61,963 bases of DNA from Crenothrix polyspora (GTDB lineage Bacteria; Pseudomonadota; Gammaproteobacteria; Methylococcales; Methylomonadaceae). The notes under the pieces are model-generated. The model did no database searches, had not been told where the DNA came from, and worked only from the letters and a program-made list of their open reading frames with translations. The DNA lies in the NCBI RefSeq assembly GCF_900163755.1, contig NZ_FUKI01000001.1, positions 1 to 61,963 of the forward strand, given 5' to 3'. Below are positions 46,409 through 53,497 of the stretch, one piece after another (the stretch's first letter is position 1; the number at the start of each line of letters is the position of its first letter). A program made the position numbers and the translations under genes.

Positions 46409-46830
46409 AATTACAGTCCTAAAAATTAGGTGTTAGTTTAACTTACGTTTTTTATCTAAATTTACATCTATCTCGTAGCTTAAAGACGCACACAAAATAA
46501 GTTGAATACTTGAAAATACCAGTTTTGCTCGTACTGATCTTGTCGAAGCATCAACTTGCTCAAGTTTTTTATACGCGTTCCCTAGAAAGTTGCCGTTGCG
46601 CAACTAGTTGACATCCTCCCCGCGTTTAAGCACGGGGATTCCTTATTGCTAAGGAGTAAGCTTGCCTCGCGGCTTCTTGCTGGTTACTGTTGCCGGTGGC
46701 ATTAATGCACCACTCGCTTGGCAGTCTAAGACGCGGTGTCCACGCGCCAGTACATTGATATAATAAGGAAATTGGATTACATCCTCGCCCTGAACGGCGG
46801 GACTTTACGCTTCACTTTGATAAAATGGTC
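46409..46830. other. gap with a degenerate family-B repeat and an IS200/IS605 remnant
   Basis: 46480-46586 is a diverged copy of family B (ACGCACACAAAATAAGTTGA arm, CTTGTCGAAGCATCAAC core). 46608-46812 is the IS200/IS605-type remnant described separately. No intact gene is seen. Confidence 0.65.
46608..46812 (-). mobile_element. IS200/IS605-type remnant with tnpB 3' end
   Basis: GACATCCTCCCCGCGTTTAA then GCACGGGGATTCC forms the hairpin typical of IS200/IS605 right ends. On the minus strand a frame ending at 46649 reads NVLARGHRVLDCQASGALMP and onwards, like the C-terminal tail of a TnpB (RNA-guided nuclease ancestor of Cas12). A second CATCCTCGCCCTGAACGGCG hairpin is at about 46781. Only about 200 bp are left, so the element is not active by itself. 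Confidence 0.65.
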
Positions 46831-47232
46831 TTACCAAGTACCGTGTGTGATCAAATATCTTAAGTCTTCAAATTTTGTTGTTGCTGTGGCAAGTTCTGCA
46901 CTCGCTTCTGTCAAATTACCTTCTTTAGCGTGTTTTTTGGCAGATTTCAAGATGGTATTGGCTTTCATACGTGCATTGTCAACTTTATCATTTGCATTGA
47001 TTTCTTTGCTAGCATGTAATGCTTCTAAAATCATGCCAGAAACCTCTTCTCCGCTCTTTTTCGCTGCGATGCCTTCTTCAGCTATTTTAATTTTAGCTTT
47101 TACTAAATCAATGGCTTCTTCAGGGCCGTAGGCTATTCTGCCTTCGTCAACCTCAGCCAGTACGGCGGTTGAAAAAGTACCCATAGAAGTTGCAATTAAC
47201 ACAGCCAATCCGAATTTTTTTAAAAATTTCAT
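46831..47232 (-). CDS. periplasmic small helical protein (paralogue 2)
   Basis: The 133-residue paralogue of 46022-46408 has an almost identical signal peptide and the same EVDEGRIAYGPEEAIDLV start of the mature region. The C-terminal third diverges (LTEASAELATATTKFEDLRYLITHGTW). A ribosome site AGGAC lies before the ATG. The tandem pair is separated by an IS200/IS605 remnant. Function is not recognised. Confidence 0.8.
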   Translation of the reverse strand: MKFLKKFGLAVLIATSMGTFSTAVLAEVDEGRIAYGPEEAIDLVKAKIKIAEEGIAAKKSGEEVSGMILEALHASKEINANDKVDNARMKANTILKSAKKHAKEGNLTEASAELATATTKFEDLRYLITHGTW

Positions 47233-47545
47233 ATTACAGTCCTAAAGTTGTTGCTATTTATTATTAAAGTTTTGTTAATGGCTTATATACCGACTCACAT
47301 TTTATTCGTATTTTAAAAAATTGCAATCAAACAGTCATGTAAAACAAAGCAAGCCTGCATCTAAAATAGAGTTAAGAGCCGATTTAACACCACCTGTAGC
47401 GATAATCAATCGTACGTGTCAGATAAGATGAGGCTTATTAAGAGATTAATCAATTACATCTCATTCTAATAACGGTGAATCGAACTAAGCAGCCAGATTC
47501 GAGCCAGATTCTAGCATGAAAGAATGAATAAAAGCTGAATGTCTC

Positions 47546-47791
47546 GGCGTTGGTGCATAAATTGACAAATATGGCATTATATTGGTGTTGGTGCATAAAT
47601 CATGGCTGTAACAACATGAAATAAAAAATATTTTAAATTTTAGAATATTCCTTTTTTTGCTGATTTTTGCGAAAAACAGCGTATTTTTCGTAAAAATTTA
47701 ACTATAACAATATGATTTTTAAAAATATTATTTATGCACCAACGCCGGTAAAGGGGAAATGTCGGCATCAATTAATTTATGCACCAACGCC
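47546..47791. mobile_element. nested MITE-like inverted-repeat element
   Basis: The outer ends GGCGTTGGTGCATAAATT and AATTTATGCACCAACGCC are perfect 18-bp inverted repeats. A second, inner pair (GGTGTTGGTGCATAAAT at 47584 and ATTTATGCACCAACGCC ending at 47746) lies inside. A fragment with the same right end is at about 56144-56183. Confidence 0.8.
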
Positions 47792-47901
47792 AATTTTCAG
47801 TGGCATTTTGAGGATGATATTGACAGTGCAGAGAAAATAACTTGATCGTATTGTTCCGTACTCTACGAATTGCGTCTTATAGCTTGTTTATAATGCTTAT
47901 T

Positions 47902-47939
47902 TTGACATTATCCGTATAATATCTATAATGGCCATTATA
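47902..47939 (+). promoter_or_regulatory. promoter and palindromic operator of the Phd/PIN module
   Basis: TTGACA (47902-47907) and TATAAT (47924-47929) are 16 nt apart. The -10 is the left half of a perfect palindrome, TATAATGGCCATTATA (47924-47939), the expected place for autorepression by the antitoxin. Confidence 0.75.
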
Positions 47940-47968
47940 TTGATAATATAGTTATTTGGAGAGTTCCC

Positions 47969-48259
47969 ATGCAAATTATTACTGCCCGTGATGCACAGAC
48001 TAAATTCGGTCAATTTTCAAGAGAGGCACAGCGCGACACGGTGGTTGTCACCAGTCATGGGCAACCGGTTTTTTTAACCATTCCCGTTAAGATGACATCC
48101 AGCATTGCACGCTTGATTCGTGAGGTATCACCAAAAGATGGTATTGAGGCTAGCAATGAGCTACGCGAATTTTTTGGGCGCTTAAATGCCCAGCGGCCAG
48201 AGAATCCAATCTTAAGCGAAATGGAAGTTAGCAGCCTGATTAAGTCTAATGACGATTAA
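47969..48259 (+). CDS. Phd/YefM-family antitoxin
   Basis: The 96-residue protein starts MQIITARDAQTKFGQFSREAQRD and continues VVVTSHGQPVFLTIP, the Phd/YefM DNA-binding fold. The C-terminal part (SNELREFFGRLNAQ and onwards) is the probable toxin-binding tail. GGAGAG lies 6 nt before the ATG. It overlaps the PIN toxin by 11 nt. It binds the toxin and likely represses its own promoter through the palindrome at 47924. Confidence 0.88.
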   Translation: MQIITARDAQTKFGQFSREAQRDTVVVTSHGQPVFLTIPVKMTSSIARLIREVSPKDGIEASNELREFFGRLNAQRPENPILSEMEVSSLIKSNDD

Positions 48260-48677
48260 ACCGTGTATTGTCTTTGATACCAATGCGCTCATTAGTGCGT
48301 TGATGTATCCTGCGTCAGTGAGTGCAACCGCACTAACGGAGGCGGTTAAGCAATTTCAATGGGTGGCTTCTGATGCTACGTGGTCAGAACTAGAAACTGT
48401 TTCAGCGCGTAAAAAATTTGCAAAGTACTGGACAGAGTATGACCGATTGATATTTCTGGCTAATTTAGCCAGTATGACAGACTTGCATGTCACGCAAAGC
48501 GTCATAGAAGCCTGTGTGGATAAGACGGATAATAAATTCCTTGAGCTTGCCGTAGATACAAACGCTGTGGTCATTGTCAGTGGTGATGCCCATTTGCGCA
48601 CGATGCACCCGTTTCGGCATATCTCAATTATTTCGCCTGGCGAATTTTTAAGTTTTGTTAGGACACCCATCTCCTGA
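48249..48677 (+). CDS. PIN-domain toxin (predicted ribonuclease)
   Basis: The 142-residue protein of the COG1569-type PIN family has an N-terminal VFDTNALISAL (first Asp D10), a middle ATWSELETV (Glu), then ACVDKTDNKFLELAVD (Asp) and VIVSGDAHL (Asp). It is a Mg2+-dependent RNA-cleaving domain. It sits directly after and overlaps the Phd antitoxin, the usual order. It appears complete. Confidence 0.87.
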   Translation: MTIKPCIVFDTNALISALMYPASVSATALTEAVKQFQWVASDATWSELETVSARKKFAKYWTEYDRLIFLANLASMTDLHVTQSVIEACVDKTDNKFLELAVDTNAVVIVSGDAHLRTMHPFRHISIISPGEFLSFVRTPIS

Positions 48678-49248
48678 ATGTGATTGCGCCTTACCGCGTT
48701 GTGTTTGCGGTTTAAGCAATTATTAAAATTTTGCCTGAAGGTATGGGTTTCATTTCGTGTAATTATTCAAACCCTAGCTACAATATCTCCCCTCATTTTA
48801 GCCTTCTCCAAAAATAGGCCTTTTAAGGTAAAAGTGTGAAATATTACCACTCCAGTTGGTTATTATTTTGCGTTTTTAGCTATTTTACGGCGAGTGTTAA
48901 AAAAACTTACAACTCTTAATTATAAACTCTGTTTAAAACACGGCGTTTGTGTCAAATTTTGCGCGGCACTAAGACAATAAAACGAGTATTTAGTTCCATT
49001 TAATAAAATATTATTGTCAAATTAATTTACGACCTATTATTTGCGTAAATTATAAGTAGAAGTACGGATATTTATAAAAACTTTACAACTCTTACAAAAA
49101 ATAACAATTTTTTGCAGAAATCACACTTTCCTTCCAGAACAAGCAATTTTTCAACCAAACATGTCAAGTCAGTTGTCAATAGCAGTCATACAAGCTAACT
49201 CATTCATTTTTAAATAAATTCCATCCTGTTTACAGAAAAAATATTTTT

Positions 49249-49266
49249 TTGACAACAGTTTGTCAA
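49249..49266. promoter_or_regulatory. candidate activator site TTGACAA-N4-TTGTCAA
   Basis: A perfect 7-bp inverted repeat with a 4-nt spacer, centred about 106 nt upstream of the presumed start of the sigma-54 transcript. That is the usual distance for an enhancer-binding protein. Single TGTCAA half-sites occur at 49162 and 49174. Confidence 0.5.
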
Positions 49267-49337
49267 TTAAGTTTACAGCTTGTGCTTATTAGTATTTTAA
49301 CTAATTGATTTATAAAAAAATATAAATTGTAAAATTT

Positions 49338-49353
49338 TGGCACGGTTGCTGCT
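49338..49353 (+). promoter_or_regulatory. sigma-54-like -24/-12 promoter
   Basis: TGGCAC (49338-49343), 5 nt, CTGCT (49349-49353). GG and GC are exactly 12 nt apart as required; the only departure from TGGCAC-N5-TTGCW is one base in the -12 element. Confidence 0.6.
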
Positions 49354-49459
49354 TTAAGATTAACTGTAAGGTATTAGACAACACAACCGTAAAATTTATA
49401 ACCCGAAACAAACTACAGCACTATGACTTGTCAATTTAAAACCGCCGCGCATACTTTTT

Positions 49460-49509
49460 GCCAAGCCAAGCCAAGCCAAGCCAAGCCAAGCCAAGCCAAG
49501 CCAAGCCAA
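49460..49509. repeat. ten tandem GCCAA pentanucleotides
   Basis: Ten perfect 5-bp units. A short frame from ATG at 49423 passes through them (MTCQFKTAAHTF, then QAKPS repeats, stop soon after). Changes in repeat number would shift the frame. Confidence 0.95.
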
Positions 49510-49581
49510 CAATAATTTTCGGCTTGCCGCAACTGGCAGTCAAGCGGCAGCGTTCCCATTTCGTTTTAAAACACCCCTAAA

Positions 49582-49617
49582 CCCGATGTCTGTTTTTGCA
49601 GGCATCGGGTTTTTTAT
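49582..49617 (+). terminator. rho-independent terminator of the short transcript
   Basis: CCCGATG ... CATCGGG stem followed by a run of T. With the promoter at 49338 this bounds a transcript of about 250 nt. Confidence 0.85.
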
Positions 49618-49693
49618 GCCTTGTGTTTTGTGCCGGTGTTGGCGGGCTGACATCAAATATTGGGTTAACCGAAAAACGGTTAACCCAACTTAC

Positions 49694-49752
49694 TGGAAAC
49701 ACTTCCCCAGTGAATAGGAGGTGACATTATTACTTTTAAACGAGGAAATACT
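49694..49752 (+). ncRNA. structured 5' leader, copy 1
   Basis: TGGAA at 49694-49698. Stem 1 is ACTTCC (49701-49706) with GGAGGT (49717-49722). Stem 2 is GTGA (49721-49724) with TTAC (49730-49733); it overlaps stem 1 by two bases, so the two may alternate. A CTTTT stretch, the ribosome site AGGA and the ATG follow. Shared with 51352-51410 and 51622-51691. Confidence 0.7.
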
Positions 49753-49887
49753 ATGAAAATCGTAAAACTATTAGCAGGTTCAATGCTTGCTGTCCTGCTT
49801 CTAAATAGTGCGGCAGCATTTGCTGGACCACCACCTAAGCGGCCGAACGTGCCGCCGATTAACGTGCCACCGCCGCCAGTGCGTTAA
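49753..49887 (+). CDS. small secreted proline-rich peptide (peptide 1)
   Basis: 44 codons: MKIVKLLAGSMLAVLLLNSAAAFA, a signal peptide with a predicted cut after AFA, then a mature tail of about 20 residues rich in Pro with a few Arg and Asn (GPPPKRPNVPPINVPPPPVR). GAGGA lies 6-7 nt before the ATG. The signal pattern MKxxKLLxxxLxxxLLLN-x-A is shared with the peptides at 51411 and 51692 while the tails are unrelated. Function is unknown; it may be a secreted or periplasmic peptide. Confidence 0.75.
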   Translation: MKIVKLLAGSMLAVLLLNSAAAFAGPPPKRPNVPPINVPPPPVR

Positions 49888-50122
49888 TTTAATTTTCCAT
49901 AGGAGCTGCGGAATCCTGGATTTTGTGTTCTGGATTCTGCGTTGCTACAGATTGACGCGTAGCCAATGCCTTACGCAATAAACCCGGCTATAGGCATTAT
50001 GCCCCACCTATGGCCGGGCGAATAATCAACGGGGCGAAAGGCTTGGCTAAAAGTGAAGATGAAATGGAAGGCATACGTCAAGTCGAACTAATAACCCACT
50101 AAATCCACTGACTTTTGGAGTC

Positions 50123-51322
50123 ATGCTTATGTACAAACATAGATTACCAAGATTGCTCATATTCGCCATTGGCATCTTGCTAAGTGGCAGGGGGCAGTTT
50201 GTATTGGCTTTACCTGCTGTACCAACCGATGCTTGCGCATTGCCTGAGAAACCAGCAGGTAGCCCGGAAGAAACCGCCTGGCAGATTTTCGTTGCGATAA
50301 ATTGCAAAGTGGCGAATCAGCAACTCACTTGGGAAACCTGGAAAACACAGGCGTGTTTGAATAACCCAGCTGATTGTAATGTTCGCCGTCTTCACGGCAG
50401 CGTACTTCGCGCAGCAAATACCAAAGAGAGTACATCTCACCATCCACGGCGCACAGGGGCATGCTCAGCAATGACTACGAAGGATACAGCGGATCCATCG
50501 TTAGCGCCCTTCGTGCCAGCAAACCTCAATGAAAAGGAAAAGGAAAAGCCTCAGTTTTGCGAAGAAGTCACCATCAATGCCAGTGAAGAAGCCTATGCAA
50601 CACGCAAAGGCTTACTAACAAATGCAGGTCAGATGACCTTTCTGCAATCCGGTGGCACAATTAGTTTCCCCACGGGTGCAGTTGAGGTCAAAGCCGACTG
50701 GGTTGCAGCGTCGTCTTATAACGGATCAGTGACCTTCGACTGCAAGTCGCCGAATACCACTACGATCTATCAAGAGAAAATCGGCGACATCTGTTACGCA
50801 CTGACTGGCATGCATATCAGTTCTAAACTTTATCCAAAATGGCTATGGGCAACATTTGAACCGCAAAACAAAGCCACAAACCCCAATCGCTGCAATCCGG
50901 ATCTTTACAACGTATGTTATGACCCTTGGGGTTCAGTTCCCGCTAAGTCTAAAGGTAAAAAAACAAAGATATCGCTAGAGCTTGCAGCGTTATTTGACAA
51001 GGCAGGTACAGCACTCGATCCATCGTTCAGGAACTATCGCCTAGTCGGCACCCAGACAGCTTTCGATCAACCGGCTGTCAGTCACGCCAATCTGGGCAAT
51101 TCCTTTGTTGAATTCAACGCTGGAGTTAAACCTGGGCAGGCTTCATGTATCACTTGTCACAATTACGCCCAGCGGGCTATCTCTGGAGCGGCAGCAGGTT
51201 CTACACCTGGAGGACTCCCGCCAGACGGATCGGCAGCTGTAGACAACCCAACGCCGCTACCAACTACGTATAAATCACTTGATTTCTCGTGGCTGCTTGG
51301 GTTAGGTGTGCCGTCGCAATAG
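50123..51322 (+). CDS. exported protein with a single CXXCH heme-binding motif
   Basis: The 399-residue protein has a signal peptide (RLPRLLIFAIGILLSGRGQFVLA) and a mature part with many cysteines: TDACALPEK, AINCKVAN, TQACLNNPADCNVRR and CNPDLYNVCYDPWG. It has one cytochrome c-type motif, CITCH, at about residue 344-348. GGAG lies 4-5 nt before the ATG. The order of segments is not that of a known cytochrome family I can name. It lies between the first and second peptide genes and may be a covalent-heme or redox protein of the periplasm. Confidence 0.7.
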   Translation: MLMYKHRLPRLLIFAIGILLSGRGQFVLALPAVPTDACALPEKPAGSPEETAWQIFVAINCKVANQQLTWETWKTQACLNNPADCNVRRLHGSVLRAANTKESTSHHPRRTGACSAMTTKDTADPSLAPFVPANLNEKEKEKPQFCEEVTINASEEAYATRKGLLTNAGQMTFLQSGGTISFPTGAVEVKADWVAASSYNGSVTFDCKSPNTTTIYQEKIGDICYALTGMHISSKLYPKWLWATFEPQNKATNPNRCNPDLYNVCYDPWGSVPAKSKGKKTKISLELAALFDKAGTALDPSFRNYRLVGTQTAFDQPAVSHANLGNSFVEFNAGVKPGQASCITCHNYAQRAISGAAAGSTPGGLPPDGSAAVDNPTPLPTTYKSLDFSWLLGLGVPSQ

Positions 51323-51351
51323 ATAAGGCTTGGGGCATCCCGGCTAAGAAC

Positions 51352-51410
51352 TGGAACTACCTCCCCAGTAAATAGGAGGTGACATTATTACTTTTAATTG
51401 AGGAAATACT
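51352..51410 (+). ncRNA. structured 5' leader, copy 2
   Basis: TGGAA at 51352. Stem 1 is ACCTCC (51359-51364) with GGAGGT (51375-51380) and an extra wobble pair. It shares a GTGACATTATTAC stretch and then AGGAAATACTATG with copy 1. The distance from TGGAA to the ATG is 59 nt, as in copy 1. Confidence 0.7.
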
Positions 51411-51596
51411 ATGAAATTTGCAAAACTATTATCAGGCGCGTTGCTTGTTGTACTGTTTTTAAATACTGCGGCAGTATTTGCTGCTCCACCATCACAACCA
51501 GACAGGGCGGCGGCAAAGGCGGCGGCAAAGGCGGCGGCAAAGGCGGCGGCGAAAGCAGAGATGAGGAAGCGACTCCACCCCCCGAAAGTGCGATAG
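51411..51596 (+). CDS. small secreted Ala/Lys-repeat peptide (peptide 2)
   Basis: 61 residues: signal peptide MKFAKLLSGALLVVLFLNTA and on to AVFA, then APPSQPDR, four AAAK units encoded by a 12-bp GC-rich tandem repeat, and EMRKRLHPPKVR. The positively charged amphipathic tail would suit binding to an acidic surface or membrane. The signal pattern and leader match peptides 1 and 3. Longer frames overlap it in other registers but are explained by the GC-rich repeat. Confidence 0.72.
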   Translation: MKFAKLLSGALLVVLFLNTAAVFAAPPSQPDRAAAKAAAKAAAKAAAKAEMRKRLHPPKVR

Positions 51597-51621
51597 CAAA
51601 TCATTTTGCGTGGCTTGAATT

Positions 51622-51691
51622 TGGAATAACCACCCTAATCCAATAGGTGGTAACAATGTGACAATATCACTTTTTTAACCGAGGAAATATT
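51622..51691 (+). ncRNA. structured 5' leader, copy 3
   Basis: TGGAA at 51622. Stem 1 is ACCACC (51629-51634) with GGTGGT (51646-51651). The stem sequence differs from copies 1 and 2 but pairing is kept. Stem 2 is GTGA (51658-51661) with TCAC (51667-51670). GAGGA precedes the ATG at 51692. Confidence 0.7.
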
Positions 51692-51922
51692 ATGAAATAC
51701 ACAAAACTTTTAACCACCGCACTGTTTGCCGCCATGCTTTTAAACACTGGACTGGTAGCCGCTGAAGAAGCTGCACCTGCACTAACGCCGGAAGAGCAAG
51801 CGCAGATAGAAGCACAGGCGGTAACAGAGGCAGCAGCGGAGATTAGAGCAGAGACCGCATCGGCATCCCCAGAAGAAAAAGCCAAAGTAGAAGAAGCCAT
51901 TAAAGCGGTGGAAGCGCAATAA
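51692..51922 (+). CDS. small secreted acidic helical peptide (peptide 3)
   Basis: 76 residues: MKYTKLLTTALFAAMLLNTG and on to LVAA as signal, then an Ala/Glu-rich tail (EEAAPALTPEEQAQIEAQ ... EKAKVEEAIKAVEAQ) predicted as one charged helix. Same leader and signal pattern as peptides 1 and 2. The tail is acidic where peptide 2 is basic, so partners in a complex are possible. Confidence 0.72.
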   Translation: MKYTKLLTTALFAAMLLNTGLVAAEEAAPALTPEEQAQIEAQAVTEAAAEIRAETASASPEEKAKVEEAIKAVEAQ

Positions 51923-52000
51923 TAGCATTGCCCAGGGTGGGCACAGGTTGGTTTGTGCCCATCCTACTGCATGATTTCTATTTTTTACCTTTCTTAGCTG

Positions 52001-52032
52001 CGTTTTTGGTGTAAAATTGCACCAAAAACGCA
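52001..52032. promoter_or_regulatory. operator-like 12-bp inverted repeat before parD
   Basis: GCGTTTTTGGTG (52001-52012) and CACCAAAAACGC (52021-52032) are perfect inverses around 8 nt, ending 18 nt before the ParD ATG. Likely antitoxin binding site. Confidence 0.75.
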
Positions 52033-52050
52033 CCTAAAACGGAGGGTATA

Positions 52051-52302
52051 ATGACACGACAAAGCATTTCTTTTTCTGCACCTAACGATCAATGGTTGAA
52101 CAATCTGCTTGAGCGCGAGGAATATGCCAGCAAAAGCGAGATTGTAAACGACTTGATAAGAAAGGCACGGGCACAACAAAGCGAGATTGAACTGATACGC
52201 GCCAAACTGATGGCATCCGAAAAAAGCGGCTTTATTACCCAAACCCGTGAGGAAATCCGCGCAGAATTTAAGGCAGAGCTACGGCGTAATGGCGAACTAT
52301 AA
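52051..52302 (+). CDS. ParD-family antitoxin
   Basis: The 83-residue protein has a ribbon-helix-helix N-terminus (QSISFSAPNDQWLNNLLEREEYASKSEIVNDLIRKA), as in the ParD/CC2985 family, and a C-terminal acidic and basic helix. CGGAGGG precedes the ATG. It overlaps parE by 14 nt. It neutralises ParE and likely represses through the inverted repeat at 52001. Confidence 0.88.
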   Translation: MTRQSISFSAPNDQWLNNLLEREEYASKSEIVNDLIRKARAQQSEIELIRAKLMASEKSGFITQTREEIRAEFKAELRRNGEL

Positions 52303-52576
52303 AATCACCGAGGCCGCAAAAGAAGACCTTAGACGCATCTACCAGCGGGGATTTCGAGAATATGGCGAAGCCCAGGCCGATAAATATTACGATGCCCTTT
52401 TTGCTCGCTTTGAGCAAATAGCGGAAAATCCATTTTTATATCAGTCTGTTGACCATATTCGAGAAGGTTATAGACGCAGCGTTTGTGGAGTGGATAGCAT
52501 CTACTACCGTATTGTGAGTGACAGCGTAGAAATTATTAACGTCTTGGGGCGGCAAGATATTGGCGAAATCCTTTAA
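52289..52576 (+). CDS. ParE-family toxin
   Basis: 95 residues from the ATG at 52289 (MANYKITEAAKEDLRRIYQRGFREYG), the standard ParE/RelE start; the longer frame is open but adds an atypical extension. YRRSVCGVDSIYYRIVSDSVEIINVLGRQDI is the usual ParE C-terminal pattern. ParE proteins inhibit DNA gyrase. It appears intact. Confidence 0.87.
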   Translation: MANYKITEAAKEDLRRIYQRGFREYGEAQADKYYDALFARFEQIAENPFLYQSVDHIREGYRRSVCGVDSIYYRIVSDSVEIINVLGRQDIGEIL

Positions 52577-52590
52577 CGCGTAAGGTAATT

Positions 52591-52682
52591 TAGCCGCGTA
52601 GGTTGGGTTGCCTGCTGTTTGGCAACCCAACACCATTGCACAATTATAATGTTGGGTTGGAACAGCACCAACCCAACCTACC
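52591..52682. repeat. family E inverted repeat between TA modules 2 and 3
   Basis: Begins AGCCGCGTAGGTTGGGTTGC, with a hairpin arm GGCAACCCAAC after a CTGCTGTTT loop; a second inverted pair of GTTGGGTTGG / CCAACCCAACC follows. Starts 15 bp after the parE stop. Confidence 0.85.
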
Positions 52683-52733
52683 ATACTGACCTGGTGATTT
52701 TTTAGTGATGCACACGGTGTCTGATCCAGTACC

Positions 52734-52982
52734 TTAAAGCAATGGAGGATTATTTACCGATGAATCTACTTTAAGGGTCAAGTTAGTGGAACGCTTTGCT
52801 ATTTCAATCAGGGAACGCAACGCAGCATTGACAGATTTAGCGTCTGGAAATGCAGCAATAACATCAGGTTCTAAACGAACCATGTCACCAAAGCTTTTAC
52901 GTCCAGCTCCCGTTCTTCTTACTTGTAAGCTTTTTAGGTCGTATTCTGGCCGAAGCTCATCTTCAATTTCAATTTTGTTCAT
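52734..52982 (-). CDS. BrnA-like antitoxin
   Basis: The 82-residue protein (EIEDELRPEYDLKSLQVRRTG, RLEPDVIAAFPDAKSVNAALRSLIEIAKRS) has the RHH-like C-terminal half of antitoxins that pair with BrnT. Its ATG overlaps the end of the broken brnT gene by 14 nt. It is intact. A paralogue without toxin is at 34689-34925. Confidence 0.75.
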   Translation of the reverse strand: MNKIEIEDELRPEYDLKSLQVRRTGAGRKSFGDMVRLEPDVIAAFPDAKSVNAALRSLIEIAKRSTNLTLKVDSSVNNPPLL

Positions 52983-53240
52983 ATGCTTTCCGTTCTGATT
53001 GTGTTGCTTCTCTTGCGCTAATTAACCGAATAACCTCGTTACGCTCCATATAGGAAATGAACAATAGCCTACCCTGATTAGATTCACCTATAAGAATATA
53101 ACGATGCTCACCATAGGAATGATCGGGATCGTAAAAATCTACATAAAGCGGATCATTGAAAACCGTTTTGGCTTCTTCAAATGTGATGCCATGTTTAGAA
53201 TAGTGGCAGATGCTTTATTTTTATCCCATTCATATTTCAT
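52969..53240 (-). pseudogene. BrnT-family toxin, one-base frameshift
   Basis: The frame starts at ATG 53240 (MKYEWDKNKAS) and, after one missing base near 53200, continues in another register as KHGITFEEAKTVFNDPLYVD, YDPDHSYGEHRYILIGES and VIRLISAREATQSERKAYEQN, a full BrnT. Restoring one base (GCCAACTAT instead of GCCACTAT) reconnects the two. BrnT is a RelE-like ribonuclease. The gene would overlap the antitoxin gene in the usual toxin-first order. Confidence 0.85.
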
Positions 53241-53312
53241 AGAGAGATTATATTTGGCAGATGATGAAATATCTACACTAATTGTAACGAAAGCCAGCAA
53301 TAAATTAATAAA

Positions 53313-53354
53313 ACCGCGTAGGTTGGGTTGCCTGCTGTTTGGCAACCCAACCTC
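53313..53354. repeat. family E inverted repeat between TA modules 3 and 4
   Basis: CCGCGTAGGTTGGGTTGCC, loop, GGCAACCCAACC. The following 53357-53390 (TTGGAATTTCAACAAC) is shared with the copy at 55146-55187. Confidence 0.85.
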
Positions 53355-53468
53355 GTAACCTGTGGCATTTGGAATTTCAACAACGCGATTTGTGGGCACA
53401 GGTTGGTTTGTGCCCATCCTAAATACCTGCGTTGTTACAGATAATTTTGGCTTAGTTCAGTAGCTACT

Positions 53469-53490
53469 ATGGTGGCAAATATGCTACCAT
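53469..53490. promoter_or_regulatory. operator-like inverted repeat before the PIN toxin
   Basis: ATGGTGGCA (53469-53477) and TGCTACCAT (53482-53490) match at 8 of 9 positions, immediately before the toxin start. Confidence 0.6.
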
Positions 53491-53497
53491 TTTGAGC

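Larger units (their letters stand above)
47233..47968. other. gap with nested inverted-repeat element and TA promoter
   Basis: Contains the nested MITE-like structure 47546-47791 and the promoter/operator of the Phd/PIN module. 47233-47540 is AT-rich, with nothing recognised. Confidence 0.65.
48678..49752. other. long non-coding region upstream of the peptide locus
   Basis: 48678-49330 is AT-rich with no gene, but carries scattered TGTCAA half-sites. Then follow a sigma-54-like promoter (49338), a pentanucleotide repeat (49460), a terminator (49582) and the first structured leader (49694), each listed separately. Confidence 0.6.

Noticed and set aside
49460-49509. GCCAA run as a CRISPR or origin iteron array
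   Set aside because: The unit is only 5 bp with no spacers and no replication gene or DnaA-type boxes nearby.
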